Positions 1 through 11,496 of a DNA stretch of 64,000 bases are shown here, in pieces; positions within the stretch are counted from its first letter, which is position 1, and each line of letters opens with the position of its first letter. The stretch is from NCBI GenBank assembly GCA_001414485.1, contig LLEY01000109.1, forward strand, positions 62,001 through 126,000, read 5' to 3'. The notes beneath the pieces were generated by a model. That model was given only the letters and a program-made list of their open reading frames with translations. It did no database searches and was not told where the DNA came from. Origin of the DNA: Calycina herbarum (taxonomy: Eukaryota > Ascomycota > Leotiomycetes > Helotiales > Pezizellaceae). Made by a program: the position numbers and the translations under genes.

Positions 1-397
1 ATTGTGGCTGTCCCAAGAAATGGTATATTTGTGGATCCGAAAATGGTCCTGCAGACGCGGCCTCATCTCAAGATCCACAAAGCGAGAACGAAAGTTTCCG
101 CCACAGGAAAATGGGACCACCGCGTTATATTTGGCTGGGAGGAGTGGCAATGTTATGTTCTGCGAAGCGGTGATTCTGGAAGCGTGACGACATGAGGCTA
201 TTCACGGAAAATTTCAAGGAGATCTCCCACCAGTCCTGCCCCACTATCAAACCTTGTCAGCCCTCGCTGTCGCGTACAAGCGTGATTCTGATAGAAAGGA
301 ATGGGAGTCGACGAGCGCCTGGAAATCTATTTTGATACTATTGCCGATGTCCGTCTCCTTTGAAAAGACTCGCGATAGACAACAAAAGCGGTTGTAA
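1..397 (+). pseudogene. Possible 3' end of a gene, interrupted by a frame break
   Basis: Frame 1 is open from the window edge to a TGA at 193-195 and ends in a GDSGS motif, the active-site signature of chymotrypsin-fold serine peptidases. Frame 2 is then open from 188 to a TAG near 397 and reads as plausible protein (HYQTLSALAVAYKRD). Joining the two needs a one-base shift near 187, so this may be a broken gene or two unrelated open stretches. Frame 2 is also open before 185, which weakens the case. The 5' part lies outside the window. Assignment to a peptidase family rests on five residues only. Confidence 0.25.
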
Positions 398-399
398 GT

Positions 400-815
400 A
401 GTTCTCGTTTTTCTAACGTTGTGAAAGTTTCAACCTAAAAAGTCTAGAATAATTTGGAATATTATCCTAGATCTTTCGGAACAAGGAGCTTCAAGAGTTT
501 CAATCTGCTTGAGCAACGAGAGCCCTCTACCGCCACTTTCATTTTCTCAAGAATCGGCCAGAAATTTCAAATTATCAGAAACCCCGAACCTCCTCGTTCA
601 CAATCGACAAAAGTAAGTTTCGAACGTAAAGCCCATGAAAGAAAAAGGTAGAAAACTTCGTAGAGAAGTTCTCTGAGACAAGTAGACAGTGAAGCACACA
701 AGGTCTTTTAAAAACATAGGTTCGTCTGCTTCCATGATCTTCTTCATACTGAACTTGTCAGTATTGGACATCACTCCTAATTACGTAAGAACAGAAAGTA
801 CTAACCATCTTTAAT
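400..815. other. Intergenic stretch, nothing recognised
   Basis: About 400 bases between the possible gene end and the stop codon of the HeLo-pseudokinase gene. A 65-codon open frame at 454-651 has no recognisable content. I see no RNA gene or repeat here. Confidence 0.4.
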
Positions 816-2582
816 TCATTCCCCGTAAGGAAGTATACATCTTTCCAGTGGTGAAACCACATTGTTGTGGAATCCAAGTGCGGGGTGCCATTCTTCCTCA
901 TCCTCGGTTTCTGACATGGTAAGACACCAGTGTACCACGTCACGAAATTGTGATCCAGTACGGAAAGCAAGTTCTGTTTTAACTCTACCCAAGACCCGAC
1001 TCTTTAACTCCAACGCTTCCTCTGTGTGGAATTTTGTCATGGTTGAAGAAAGCTGGACCGAGTTTGATTTGACTCCTTTTGCATCAAGAATGGTAGAAAT
1101 GGGAATCCAAAGTGCAATCTCTACTAGGACCATGCCGAAAGAATATATATCATACTTCGTTTTGTAACCGCTAGCAGCATCCCCTTGGTAATCAGGATGT
1201 CGGTAGATTGATGACTCAAGGTTCCGAAGATGCTTTCCTTTATCGATGGTGACAGCTTCAGTGTCCTGGCGAGAATACTCAAATCCTCCGAGATAAGGGG
1301 TGGTAATATTCGTTGACTTATCCTTGAGATTGGGAGAGGTTGTGTCGTATATTTCTGGAAAGAGAATGTTCTCACTTCGAATGCCTTTGTGCATCCAACC
1401 GCTGTTGAATATCTCGGCTAAGGTTTTGGAGAGTAGGCTTGCCAACTTCAACCGATCTTCAAGAGGAGGTTTGTACTTCAACGGGAAGATGCTTTTGAGT
1501 GATACCAATTGAGAAGATTCCAATTCAGCTAAATTGATCGAAAAGGGGCATTGGAAAATGAGCCACCATGAGAAGGAACTTGGATCTTCGCAATATCCGA
1601 CAGCCTTGAAAGTTCTAAAATCATCAGATCTTGTGCAACTGAGAAGCAGAATGAGCCTATCGAGTCGGGCTTTCAGTATTCGTTTGTCTTGGAGTGATAT
1701 ATCTGGGTCGTATTGTTTCCTTTCTAATATAAATGGACCAGGTCCCAGCATGTCTTGGATTGCTGGTTTTGGAATGGCCAGTACTCGGTTTTGGGTTCGT
1801 AAATCTTGATAAACAAATCCCTCCAATTCCCGGCGTGCCAAACTATGTGCTCCGGTATGACTTCTGATGTACGAGGAAGTGTTTATCGCTTTCTTTTCGA
1901 CGAGGGCATCTATCCCGGATATCGTTCTTTGTCGTTCATCTCCGGGGTCTTTTCCCAAAGCTCGCTGAAGTAGGTCAAGTTGGTCAGTGGGGACATTCCC
2001 TACCAGAACGATGTTGATTCTCTTCCAGTCATCTTTCTCTGTCCTCCTCTGCGTCTCCGTTAACAAGTCGTCGAGTTTGTTTATATGCAGTTCTACGGTA
2101 GAGACCAGCGTGAAAAATCTTTTCTTGGAAACCAAAGCCCACCGGATTCGACTTGTGACTTTCTTGCTGTCCTGCTCTCTCGCTTTCTCGTCCACGTCAA
2201 GCTTAATCCCCATGGACCGAATAGATGAAGCCATTCCTGATAAAATGCTGTGAATCTTATCGGGTCGAGTTTTTGCCGCGTCCGAAACAGCCAAGCCAAA
2301 GGAGTCTTTTACTTTTTCCGCTTCTTCGAAAAGTTTTGTGATACGATTCAATCTTTCAGCGACAAGTTCATAGATGGGATGAAGATTTGTGTCGAATGTG
2401 TTATTCGTTAAACCAACATTCTTCGCCCATGTTTGGAACCGAAACCGCTCTATTTCGAGTCTCACCACCACATCCGCCGACTCATCGTCGTAATTTAAGG
2501 CATCGTGGAAGGCGGACCAGGCTTTTATCGCGACTTTGTAGCAGATGGTAACCGCTGCTATGATGGTTCCTGGGTCGGCCAT
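816..2582 (-). CDS. HeLo-domain pseudokinase, MLKL-like
   Basis: A single-exon gene of 588 residues. I chose the ATG at 2582 (MADPGTIIAAVTI) because HeLo domains usually begin this way; an upstream in-frame ATG at 2624 would add 14 residues. Residues 1 to about 215 are helical and look like a HeLo (prion-inhibition and propagation) domain, the module that permeabilises membranes in HET-S-type fungal cell death. Residues about 310-575 have a kinase-like C-lobe: HKGIRSEN (398-405) sits where HRDxxxxN should be and GGF (432-434) where DFG should be, while YDIYSFGMVLVEI is kept. Both catalytic aspartates are lost, so it is predicted to be a pseudokinase. HeLo-type helical bundle plus pseudokinase is the layout of mammalian MLKL and of fungal MLKL-like proteins. 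It is divergent from the kinase-ankyrin gene starting at 3015. Death-effector function is inferred. Confidence 0.75.
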   Translation of the reverse strand: MADPGTIIAAVTICYKVAIKAWSAFHDALNYDDESADVVVRLEIERFRFQTWAKNVGLTNNTFDTNLHPIYELVAERLNRITKLFEEAEKVKDSFGLAVSDAAKTRPDKIHSILSGMASSIRSMGIKLDVDEKAREQDSKKVTSRIRWALVSKKRFFTLVSTVELHINKLDDLLTETQRRTEKDDWKRINIVLVGNVPTDQLDLLQRALGKDPGDERQRTISGIDALVEKKAINTSSYIRSHTGAHSLARRELEGFVYQDLRTQNRVLAIPKPAIQDMLGPGPFILERKQYDPDISLQDKRILKARLDRLILLLSCTRSDDFRTFKAVGYCEDPSSFSWWLIFQCPFSINLAELESSQLVSLKSIFPLKYKPPLEDRLKLASLLSKTLAEIFNSGWMHKGIRSENILFPEIYDTTSPNLKDKSTNITTPYLGGFEYSRQDTEAVTIDKGKHLRNLESSIYRHPDYQGDAASGYKTKYDIYSFGMVLVEIALWIPISTILDAKGVKSNSVQLSSTMTKFHTEEALELKSRVLGRVKTELAFRTGSQFRDVVHWCLTMSETEDEEEWHPALGFHNNVVSPLERCILPYGE

Positions 2583-3014
2583 TGTAGATGTTTGTCCTTT
2601 GCAAATTGTCGTGAACGAGAGCACGGTGTTGTTTCCTAATGTGAGACGATGCTAACTGTTCGTGGCTGTCGCGAAGAGCCCCGATGACATATTTTGTGGT
2701 GGCTGAGTTGCATATATTGCCTTTCTTTTGGGAGAAGGTAGCATTGGGACTTTGAAAAGCGGCACTAAATAACACTTGTTATCCCAGCTTCAGATACTGT
2801 CATTTATCATTGAACGAGGAAATATCTGGAATAATCCTCTGGAGTTTTTGGCACGGACATGATTCGAAGCTCTGAGATGATTCCTTTGGATTAGCTTAAG
2901 GCAGACTATTTGGTGCCGCTTTATGGTATATCGGTTGTTGCCCTCCAGTTACGCTCATGATAATCAGCTTCTGCCCGCTCAGTCAAACTTCCCTCCTGGA
3001 ACAAAGACGAAAAA
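2583..3014. promoter_or_regulatory. Shared divergent promoter of the pseudokinase and kinase-ankyrin genes
   Basis: About 430 bases separate the two divergent start codons, so both 5' regulatory regions must lie here or overlap the genes. I see no clear TATA box or palindromic operator. Co-regulation is inferred from geometry alone. Confidence 0.45.
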
Positions 3015-6000
3015 ATGAGTGAATATCAGTATGAATCAACGTTCGATACAACTCAAACAACACAAGTTGTAAAGGAAGAAGGCGAGGAATCCTCATCATC
3101 GCAAACCCGGGGTTTAGTTCTCACCCCGCCGGGTGCGGTTTCCTCCGGGTCAAACCGAGCCTCAACCGGAGATTTGGCTGCTTTCGTTTCTCATGTATTT
3201 CTCCCTGCCGTATTTCTAAATCATTCCCAAAGCAACTAAACTCTTTGCTAGGTATCCTACCTCGAAAAAAAATTACGGACGGAAACTGGAAATGTTTTCT
3301 TCGATTCCGAAAACGAGGTGTTCGGTTCCAAGGTAGACATTGGCGAGGGAGCATCGTTTCGTGTTCAAAGAGCAGAATGGCGAGAGAAACAAGGAGGCGG
3401 GAAAACCGGCTCAGAGATCAAGTGGGGCAAATATGTCGCTCTGAAAGCCGTTCGTGCAAAAAACAACAATGGAAAGAGCGACTGGAGAGATGTAATATCG
3501 GAAGTAAGGTACAGAGCCGATATAATCCACATATTTTGATATTAATTAACTTTTTTTTATCAGGGCATTACTTCACGAGCCTCTTCGGTACGTAGCATAT
3601 TTGTCACCTGTTACCTCTTTTGGTCTATTCGACTAAGAATTCCGTTCAGGTATCACCCAAATGTAGTACGGCTACTTGGACTTGGCTGGGGCCCATCAGC
3701 GGACAGCAGTTCCGTCTACCCTCAACTCATCATGGAATTTTCTGAGATAGGTTCCATGGAGGCTCTCCAGAAGTCAGCTGATCCACTCCCCTTTACAATC
3801 AAGCAGAAGCTTTGTTATGATGTCGGTCGCGGTTTGTCAATCTTGCACGCATGTGGGATAATCCACGGGGATTTGAACCATCGAAATGTTCTAATCTTCA
3901 CAAGCAAGGTCAAGACCGTTGGCCAGCCATATACTGCGAGAATTTCCGATTTTGGGGGATCTATTATGGATATGACAAGCAGTGACAGCCACCTGCTACG
4001 AATGACGACTTGGCCATATAGTGCTCCGGAAATTGGCAAGTCTCTTACCGAAGAAGGAATCAAGAAGACTGATGTTTATTGTTTCGGGCTTTTCATTTGG
4101 AGAACAGTTCTGGACTGCGGCAATATTCTAAAGGTATTTGGTTTGACGGGAGAGAAATCATCGCAAGCTGAAGAAGCAGTCTCTGATCTGAAGGTTGGCG
4201 ATTCTTTACTCTTGGGTGCCAAGCGAAGTATCTATGAATACACCGCATCAAAGGGCCTTCACGAGGAGGCCATGGTGATGACACTTCATGCTTTCGAATC
4301 CACAATTCAATATGAGCCTTCAAATCGACATTTGCCACGGACCCAGTGTGTATTAATGAATATGGGGTAAGCCTCCCGTCTGTTTTTCTCGACTCCACGG
4401 CTGGCTACTGTTCTAGTTGCTAAAAGCAATTGTATATAGAGCCGATGAAATTCCAGCCTATCTCCAGTCAATCAAGAGTAGAAATGAACGCGACGCAGAG
4501 CAGGCAAGAACAGAAGCACCGGTTTGCAGACCTTTTTTCTACTGTCGACTATACACTCACAGCCTTTTAGGGACGGCATGGTCTCACCCCAGACGGTCTG
4601 GGTGCTGCGCTTGGAAAGATGGGCTATGACTATGATCCACAGAACAACAAGTGAGTGGGCTCTAAAGGGATGGCGAGGGTGTTCGTATCCTCGGCCCCCT
4701 AGCCCTACACCCAACATAATTGCTGAGATATTTTGTAGACCAGGATACAGACCAAGATTGGTTTCCCCAGAGGCTGGAGAAGTGAGTGCCCAAGATCGAA
4801 AATCGGACATTGCGCTCCGGTGCCTTTCCCTGAAACAGTATTTCTAAATATATTCGGAGCTCTTGTTCAAGAACATTTAGAAGATTTAAGAATTCGTGTT
4901 TCTTATTCTTCTAGATCTTCTCGGATAATACCTTTGATTATCCTTGATTCTTTGGCAAATGATTGATAAAGCAGGTGTACGGAAAGCAACGATTGGGTCT
5001 CTTACAAAATACTAATGGACGATCACAGTTTTTTTTTGAGCCACTCCGGTTGAAGAGTATACTCGATTGGCCGCAACAACAACTCATTGTTCAGGAATTT
5101 GAACGCGCGGCTGCCATGGGTGCTCACGACGCTCCCGTTGAGCTACAACCCCATGATGCAGCATTTTACCTTTTCCAATGCTATTTGACAGGTTTTGGGA
5201 TTTCTTCGTTCAATCCAGAGAAATTGGTTCACTGGCTTTCACAAGCAACCGCCCCAGACGATGCTGGAGGTGTCGTCTACTATGCTCAAGCATGGATATG
5301 GAGGATATCAAATACTTTCAACTTACCTTTCCCCAAGTCGACAGATGAGTTGGAAACCTTTTTGAAACTGAGCATTCTCCGAGGACACCGTACATGCTTA
5401 GCAGACGGCGAATATATCCGCGATAACCTTCTGGGCTATGGTTCACGCCAAGTATGGGATTCCATTCTTAGCGATGGCCGGTTATATCTCAATACGCTAG
5501 CTGCCGGACTTGGTATGCCATATTTCGCCCCCAGAAAACTTCGGGGGAACTACAATCTTAATGATATTCCCCACCTTGATAGTTTGATCAAGGAGGAGCT
5601 GGGCCAAGATTACCACAGCTGCTTGAAGGTCAATTCAACCCATAAAGAAACACCAAAGGACCAGAAGAAGGCTGGTCCGAAGCCTCGCACCTTCGAATCC
5701 ATCTTTGTGAATCATATTGGGCACGGTTTGCTTCATTTTGCTGCTTCCATGGGTAACTACGAAGCACTTCTTCATATGATTTTCAATTATCATGTCAATA
5801 TCAATGTTTGCGACCAGACCGCCTACGAGACTCCTTTAGTCTGTGCTTGTCGTACCGGGAACCTTAAATGTGCTATCCTCCTCTTGGAGTGTGGCGCAGA
5901 CCCCAATAACTCTGAGCACGGCGTCGAAACGCCATTGTATTGGCTTTGCAGCTTTAAAGGCAAAGAAATGGTGGAAATCGCACATAAGCTCATTGAGGCT

Positions 6001-8062
6001 CATGCTGATGTAGATGGTGGTGGAGGACATACAATGAGTAAGAGATTCCAGCTTCCCCCTGTTACTTCAGGTAATATGGGACAATTGAAACCATTGTGCG
6101 AAAGAGTACGCAATGCTTGGAACTCCGAAACTGAGCTTCTTTCGAACTATCTCGCTCAATACATGGTACTTGTTATGGTTTTTACCGGGGTATACCCAGA
6201 AGAAGGCCTTTTTATTATCTAATTCATTCTGAAGAAGCAAGGCTAACTTAGCGGTGTCTATAGGGAGTGATGTGCGTGCTATATGGGCAGACTGGGAAGA
6301 ACTTTTAACAGTTTCAGTAACCAATCTCGGCCGTGCGGTGCTGATGAACAATATTGATGCTGTGCGGGTTCTTCTTAGTCTTGGCGCAGACCCCTTGGCC
6401 AGACCAGACCGCAAGAAAAGTGAACCTGGAAGAAGCGCTGTAAGCATTGCCGCACTTCTCAATCTGCCAGAAATACTTGAGGCTCTGCTCCTATGTCTGG
6501 CCTCAAAGAGCGTTGACCAGCCAGGTATATTCGATGAGGGAGAAATGCTTCTTGCCGCTCACAACAAATCGATTCTCCCGTCGGATACCACTTTACTGCA
6601 AAGTCGTATTGTGAGACATGGTTCGAGTTACAAGTCCGCCATGTTTAAGACCCTCAAGCTCCTTCATTCGAACCGAGAGAAATCTGTCGAAGCCTCAACT
6701 TACCCAACAGGTCTGGTTCTCTGTCAAGAAACCAAACTTGCAAACACAGATATTGTAGAATATCTGATTGAGCTTGGACATTCCCCAAACGGTTCTCCGG
6801 GTCATAGACCCCTTGAGGAGGCAGTCAAATTAAATCACGAAGCACTGTTTAGGGTACTGATCGATCGTGGTGCAGATATTTCTGTTCAGCAAAGTCCAGA
6901 AAATGGTTCTCAGCTGTCCCTTTTACAGATATTTGCCGATCGTCCAAAATCCTCACCACCTGGGTTATTTATCGCCCAGTACTTGATTAATGCAAAGATT
7001 CCCGTGGAATCAACCCGTCTGGGTGCACGTTCGGCATTCGCCTTAGCCGTGTTGGCTCAAGATTTCGAGCTTGCAAATCTGCTTCTGGCTCATGGAGCAG
7101 ACATCAATCGTACATATCAGCTGGAGCGCAAAGGACCATGGTTTACGGTCCTGGGGGAGTTGGCTCAAACTCATACAGCAAAAAGCTTGGCAAGTATCGA
7201 GTATCTTCTATCACTCAATCCCTCAAGTGGTGTGGAGCCCTCAGACGCCGCAGAGCCTGTTGAATTTCAATTCAATCGACTGGCTCTAGGAACCCCGAAC
7301 ATGCCTGGCCCTGTTCCTGATTTTATCGTCGATAAAACCAATCAACTTTCCATCTTGCATATCCTCGCTCGTTGCACCCACGACACAATCAACAATACTG
7401 CACAAATATCGATTCGGATAATAGATGCCATCCTGAAAACTTTCAAACTCCCAGAACAGATCAATTACAGCCACTCAATTCACGGTACTCCCTTATGTCT
7501 AGCTGCTTCATCATCAAATTTGCACATGGTCTCCGCACTTTTGGATTGCAAAGCTCGGATCGACCTCTCAGCGCCTGAGTTTCCTTCAGACTTCACAACA
7601 ACACTTGGAAAAACCGACGAGATAGCAATCCCATTACATATTGCTCTACTTAGCGCATGCGGACAATTCGTCAAGAAAGACTCTTTCGGTTCTGTTCAGG
7701 AGCCCCTTGCCAAGCTACAAGATAGCATGCAGATCGTAGAATTGCTATATTCCTCACACGATCTGGAACTCGGCGGGGATGGGTCTAAAGGATCTGAGCT
7801 GACCCAAAACCAACTTAATAGTTGGGAGCATGGATTAAAGGAACGGGAGAAAAAGGCTAAGCGGGGTTCAGCGATTCAAAGGCTTGGAAGTTTGCTTGAG
7901 AACCAGATCAGAGGCTGGGGAGGATTGAAGAAGAAATGGGAGACGGGTGACAGACCTATGGATTTATCAGGGTTGAAAGATTATAAGGAGTCATCTTGGA
8001 ACGAGGGGACGGATATGGATAGTGAGCAGGCTACGGCTACCTTGTTAAAGTATATGAGATAA
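3015..8062 (+). CDS. Protein kinase with C-terminal ankyrin repeats
   Basis: Nine exons: 3015-3194, 3252-3508, 3564-3587, 3650-4366, 4440-4521, 4571-4650, 4739-4781, 4975-6165 and 6242-8062, giving about 1,464 residues with all phases consistent. Exon 1 could instead end at 3185; intron 8 has an alternative donor at 6070. Kinase domain (about 85-380): glycine loop GEGAS, catalytic Lys in YVALK (125), HGDLNHRN (226-233; a non-RD kinase, since HRD is HGD), DFG (254-256) and APE (279-281). The metal- and base-binding residues are present, so activity is expected. Ankyrin-type units follow from about residue 710 to 1350, for example GLLHFAASMGNYEALLHMI and LVCACRTGNLKCAILLLECG. The middle part (about 462-700) is unassigned. 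Kinase plus ankyrin is the layout of animal RIPK4/ANKK1. The divergent MLKL-like neighbour suggests a signalling pair; that link is inference. Confidence 0.82.
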
Positions 8063-9556
8063 GTGCTGATGAAAGGTGTAGGTTTGTTTTGACAGGAGAA
8101 ACATGACCCCTATTTCCATAAATCTTCTCGCTTAGTGTAATTCATGACATAACTCACGATGGACAATCAAGGCGGCAGTAAATAGCACAGTCAAAATAGT
8201 TCCCTATCTCCTGATAAAATACCACTCTCATACTTCGTTGGGAGCATTTATATTGAATACCAGTTACTTAGGGTGTTTTTTTGTAATTCGTTTAGATCGA
8301 TTTATATGTATTTTATAGTATTTCGTTCTCTTAATACTATCTATCTTAATACTAATTGTTCTTATAAGGGGAAATAAGTACCGAAAAGCGTAATAAGGCT
8401 CTTAAACAATTTCGAACTAACTTAGAAGTTAAGGTAATTATCCTATCTCTTAAATACAGTAATATTAGTCTAGATCTGACTATAGCTAATCGTGTATTTT
8501 TAATATATATTACTACTTATCTCTAATTTGTCTTCTATTGCTAACCTTACTACTAAGGACTATTAGTAGAACTTTTTGATATAGGCTAACTCTTGATATT
8601 AACTATGCTATAGTAAGCTAATAACGTAAATAGCGAAAGTTAAGTAGTCTTCTAAGTCTATCGTATATAAATAGAGAAGGACGTCTAGTTTTATTACCTT
8701 TCTATTAATAGAAGTGTTAATAATAAGTTAGTAAAGAGTAAGTGTTATTAATTATCCGTGTCTATTATCTCTAATAATCTACTAGTCTAATAAAAAAAAA
8801 TCTTCTAAAATCGATAGTCCTCTTATACCTAAGTTAACTGTTGAGGATATTAAGAGGATCTTCTAAGCAAAGTAATAAAGCGTTTGATTGGGGAAATATA
8901 CACTTGAAGGATGCTAGATAGCAGTGGTGCTCGATGTATGCTTAGAATAAGACTCACTCGCAAATGCAAACATTGATTTCGTGATTTATAGTTCTATTAG
9001 TGATTAAAAGAAAGGACGGGATCGCGAAAATTAGCCTTTTACAAGTCAAATAGAGGCACGATCTGGTAAAATTCATAACCCAATTACGGATTTGACTCGT
9101 ATAGTCTATTAGGCAGTGTGTTTCTTGCAATTAATGTAGCTCGGTCTGTTTGGTTTTGTACTTGGTGCATGTAGATCTACGCAGTTAATTGTAGTCTGGA
9201 AAACTTGGGGTAACTCAGGAAACGAACTCAACACCTTCGAAACACCAAATATCCACAAATAAATAACACTAACAAATCCTAATCAACGGATAACAATATA
9301 TTGGTCCTAATTACCCGCCTTCTGTACGTAATATATTCACGGAGTTAATGCCAAGCCATGCATAAACTCCACTATTTGTATGCTCGATCCACCTAGGCAG
9401 TAAGCACAGCAAGTTAGAACCAACATAATAAGCTGACCAACCAACTAAAATCTCATAGCTTGGGACTGATAACTATCCGAGCATAAACTTTAATCTTGTT
9501 TTCTATCCATAGACTTTTTACATCATAGGGCCAACTCGCAAACATAACCCCAAATA
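8063..9556. other. A+T-rich, RIP-like intergenic DNA
   Basis: From about 8270 to 8880 the sequence is very rich in TA and nearly free of CpA, with stops in all frames, which is how RIP-mutated repeats look. I could not identify the element. A second segment, 9009-9155, matches 16805-16955 and is listed separately. No gene is supported. Confidence 0.55.
9009..9155 (+). repeat. Dispersed repeat, copy 1
   Basis: This segment aligns over roughly 145 bases with 16805-16955. Both hold AGAAAGGACGG, TTTTTACAAG-like, AAATAGAGGC, CGATCTGGTA, CCAATTACGGA and TATAGTCTAT in the same order. Most differences are C/T or G/A, as expected of RIP. No terminal repeats or coding content are seen, so the element class is unknown. 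Confidence 0.7.
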
Positions 9557-10387
9557 ATGCCTTTGCCTTCACATTCATTGTCGGCTAGCGGTGGTTGTAA
9601 TTGCGGTGCGATCCGCTACAAAATTTCAATCCCTCCCAATGAAGAACGACCCCTCCATCCACACTCAACAAGCGAGGACCCAGTCCATTTACCATTCTCA
9701 TGTATCGACCACTGCAACGACTGTCGTCGAGCAACAGGTGGGTAATGTCTGAGTTCTTTTTTCCTCTTTCAGGTTGTTTCAGAAGGATTAAGACACCATT
9801 TCCTCCTCAGACAACTCACTTCCTTATCTTATACCCCTGCTTCCGCCTCCTTTCCCTCAAACATACTTCTAGAAAGGGCAATACTGACTCTGAGATCGTC
9901 CACTACAGGTGCCATACCACCAATCGCATTCTGCACCCCGATTACAATGATAACCAGCTCGCTTGTCATCAGCTCTAAATCTTTGCTTCCCTCAGATCCC
10001 TCCAAACGGCATCAGGATAACAGAACCAGCGAAGAAAGAACACCATGGGAACCAGCCAACAAGTTCTTCCACCCAGGAACGATTGATAGCGACTCATTCC
10101 TCACTTTTTACGACTCCTCCGTAGGTCGTCGAAGATGGTTCTGCAGTCGATGTGGAACAAATGTTGCGTATCTTGCTTTCCCGATGCCGGACGGATGGCC
10201 GGACATGTTGGATATATTTTTGGGAACTGTGGATAGGGAGGATCTTGTTGATGGTGCTTTGGCGCCAACAAGACAGCTTTGGTGGGATTGTGGGATCGAA
10301 TGGGTGAGGGATATTAGTATTAGGGGTGCAGGGGAGTTACCGAGACACCCGGATTATAGGGTCAGCAAATATGTTCAAGAGAAGTGA
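9557..10387 (+). CDS. GFA / CENP-V-fold zinc protein
   Basis: Two exons, 9557-9737 and 9909-10387, give 219 residues; the intron uses CAG|GTGGGT and CTACAG with matching phase. The zinc-binding pattern of the GFA (glutathione-dependent formaldehyde-activating enzyme / centromere protein V) fold is visible: CNCGAIRY near residue 14, CIDHCNDCRRATG near 48-60, and FCSRCGTNVAYL in the second half, ending with a typical GIEWV segment. Members bind one or two zinc ions; many fungal paralogues have no known substrate, so formaldehyde activity should not be assumed. It is isolated, flanked by A+T-rich DNA on both sides. The 171-base intron is longer than its neighbours and may hide a further exon. 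Confidence 0.8.
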
Positions 10388-11436
10388 GAAGGCGTTATGT
10401 CCTGAGTACCAGCATCGTTCCGGCTTCATCTTCATCTGAGTAATCTTCCTAAGAAGCGATCATTCTAAAGTCGATTTTGAGAGGAGGAAAGAGGATTGCA
10501 TTTATGGCTTATCCTAGTTTCGGCTCTGTTGTAACCAGGAATCAATTACTCTAGTTCTTCTGGTATCATCTAATTAATCGAGTATCCTATAACAATGGCC
10601 AAAAATTCCACCAAAGTTGAATTATACTAAAAGGTTGGATAAACAAAATTGAAATAGGAGAATTACGACAAGAATCAAAGCAACTGATATTAACCTTTCA
10701 AATTACTACTTTCAATCGTCTTAGGATATCAGGTCATCGTTGTAAAGTAGAGATATTTATAAAACAATAGCACATATTTGTATGAATTTGAATATAAAAT
10801 TATGTTAAAAGATTAGAACGATTAAATTAATGAACAAAATTTACAGAAATATTTAAGATTATTAATATATGTTTCTCTCAACTTTTCCAAGTTACTTTAT
10901 CTAGCAAAATCAATTTTCCTTGGACGTTTTAATACGCGTGTACCAAATAAAGTTATACGAGACGTGGGGAACGCTTACCTAAACTCGTGTAATTTCGCTA
11001 GTTAGTATTTGTTTGGCTTCTTTTATTTAAGTTCTTTTAGATTCTAAAACATCAGCAGTTTTTAGCGTCTAACTTTCAAGCTAGACTACCTCTTTTGAGG
11101 CCACTGAGTAGAGCGCCAAGCCTCTTATTTAAGCCCCCTTTTTAACCGAAAGAGATTGTTACATCACAACCTATACTTGCGTCATAACCTAATGAGCGAC
11201 CCTATCACGCTTATGCCATAAAAATCACAGTCACCACACCATTAATTTCATTCAAACAAAGTGAAACTTTAGGCACCAGTGCCTTTTGTGTAACGATTAT
11301 GTTTGTGGGATTCACTTGAGAGACGCTCGCAGGTTAGACAGTGAGTCCATGCCAACTCAATTCTTTTGTATTCCAGGAACTTTCCAGTCACCGTCCTTCC
11401 TCCCGGACCAAGGGAGATACTTAAACAAACACCCTG
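10388..11436. other. A+T-rich intergenic DNA, nothing recognised
   Basis: About 1 kb with long A/T runs, densest at 10560-11040. No open frame, RNA gene or convincing repeat is seen. Confidence 0.45.
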
Positions 11437-11496
11437 ATGGATTTCCATCCAAATCTCTCCATCCCAACGCGCTCTTCAAGTCGCACTACCGCAAAC

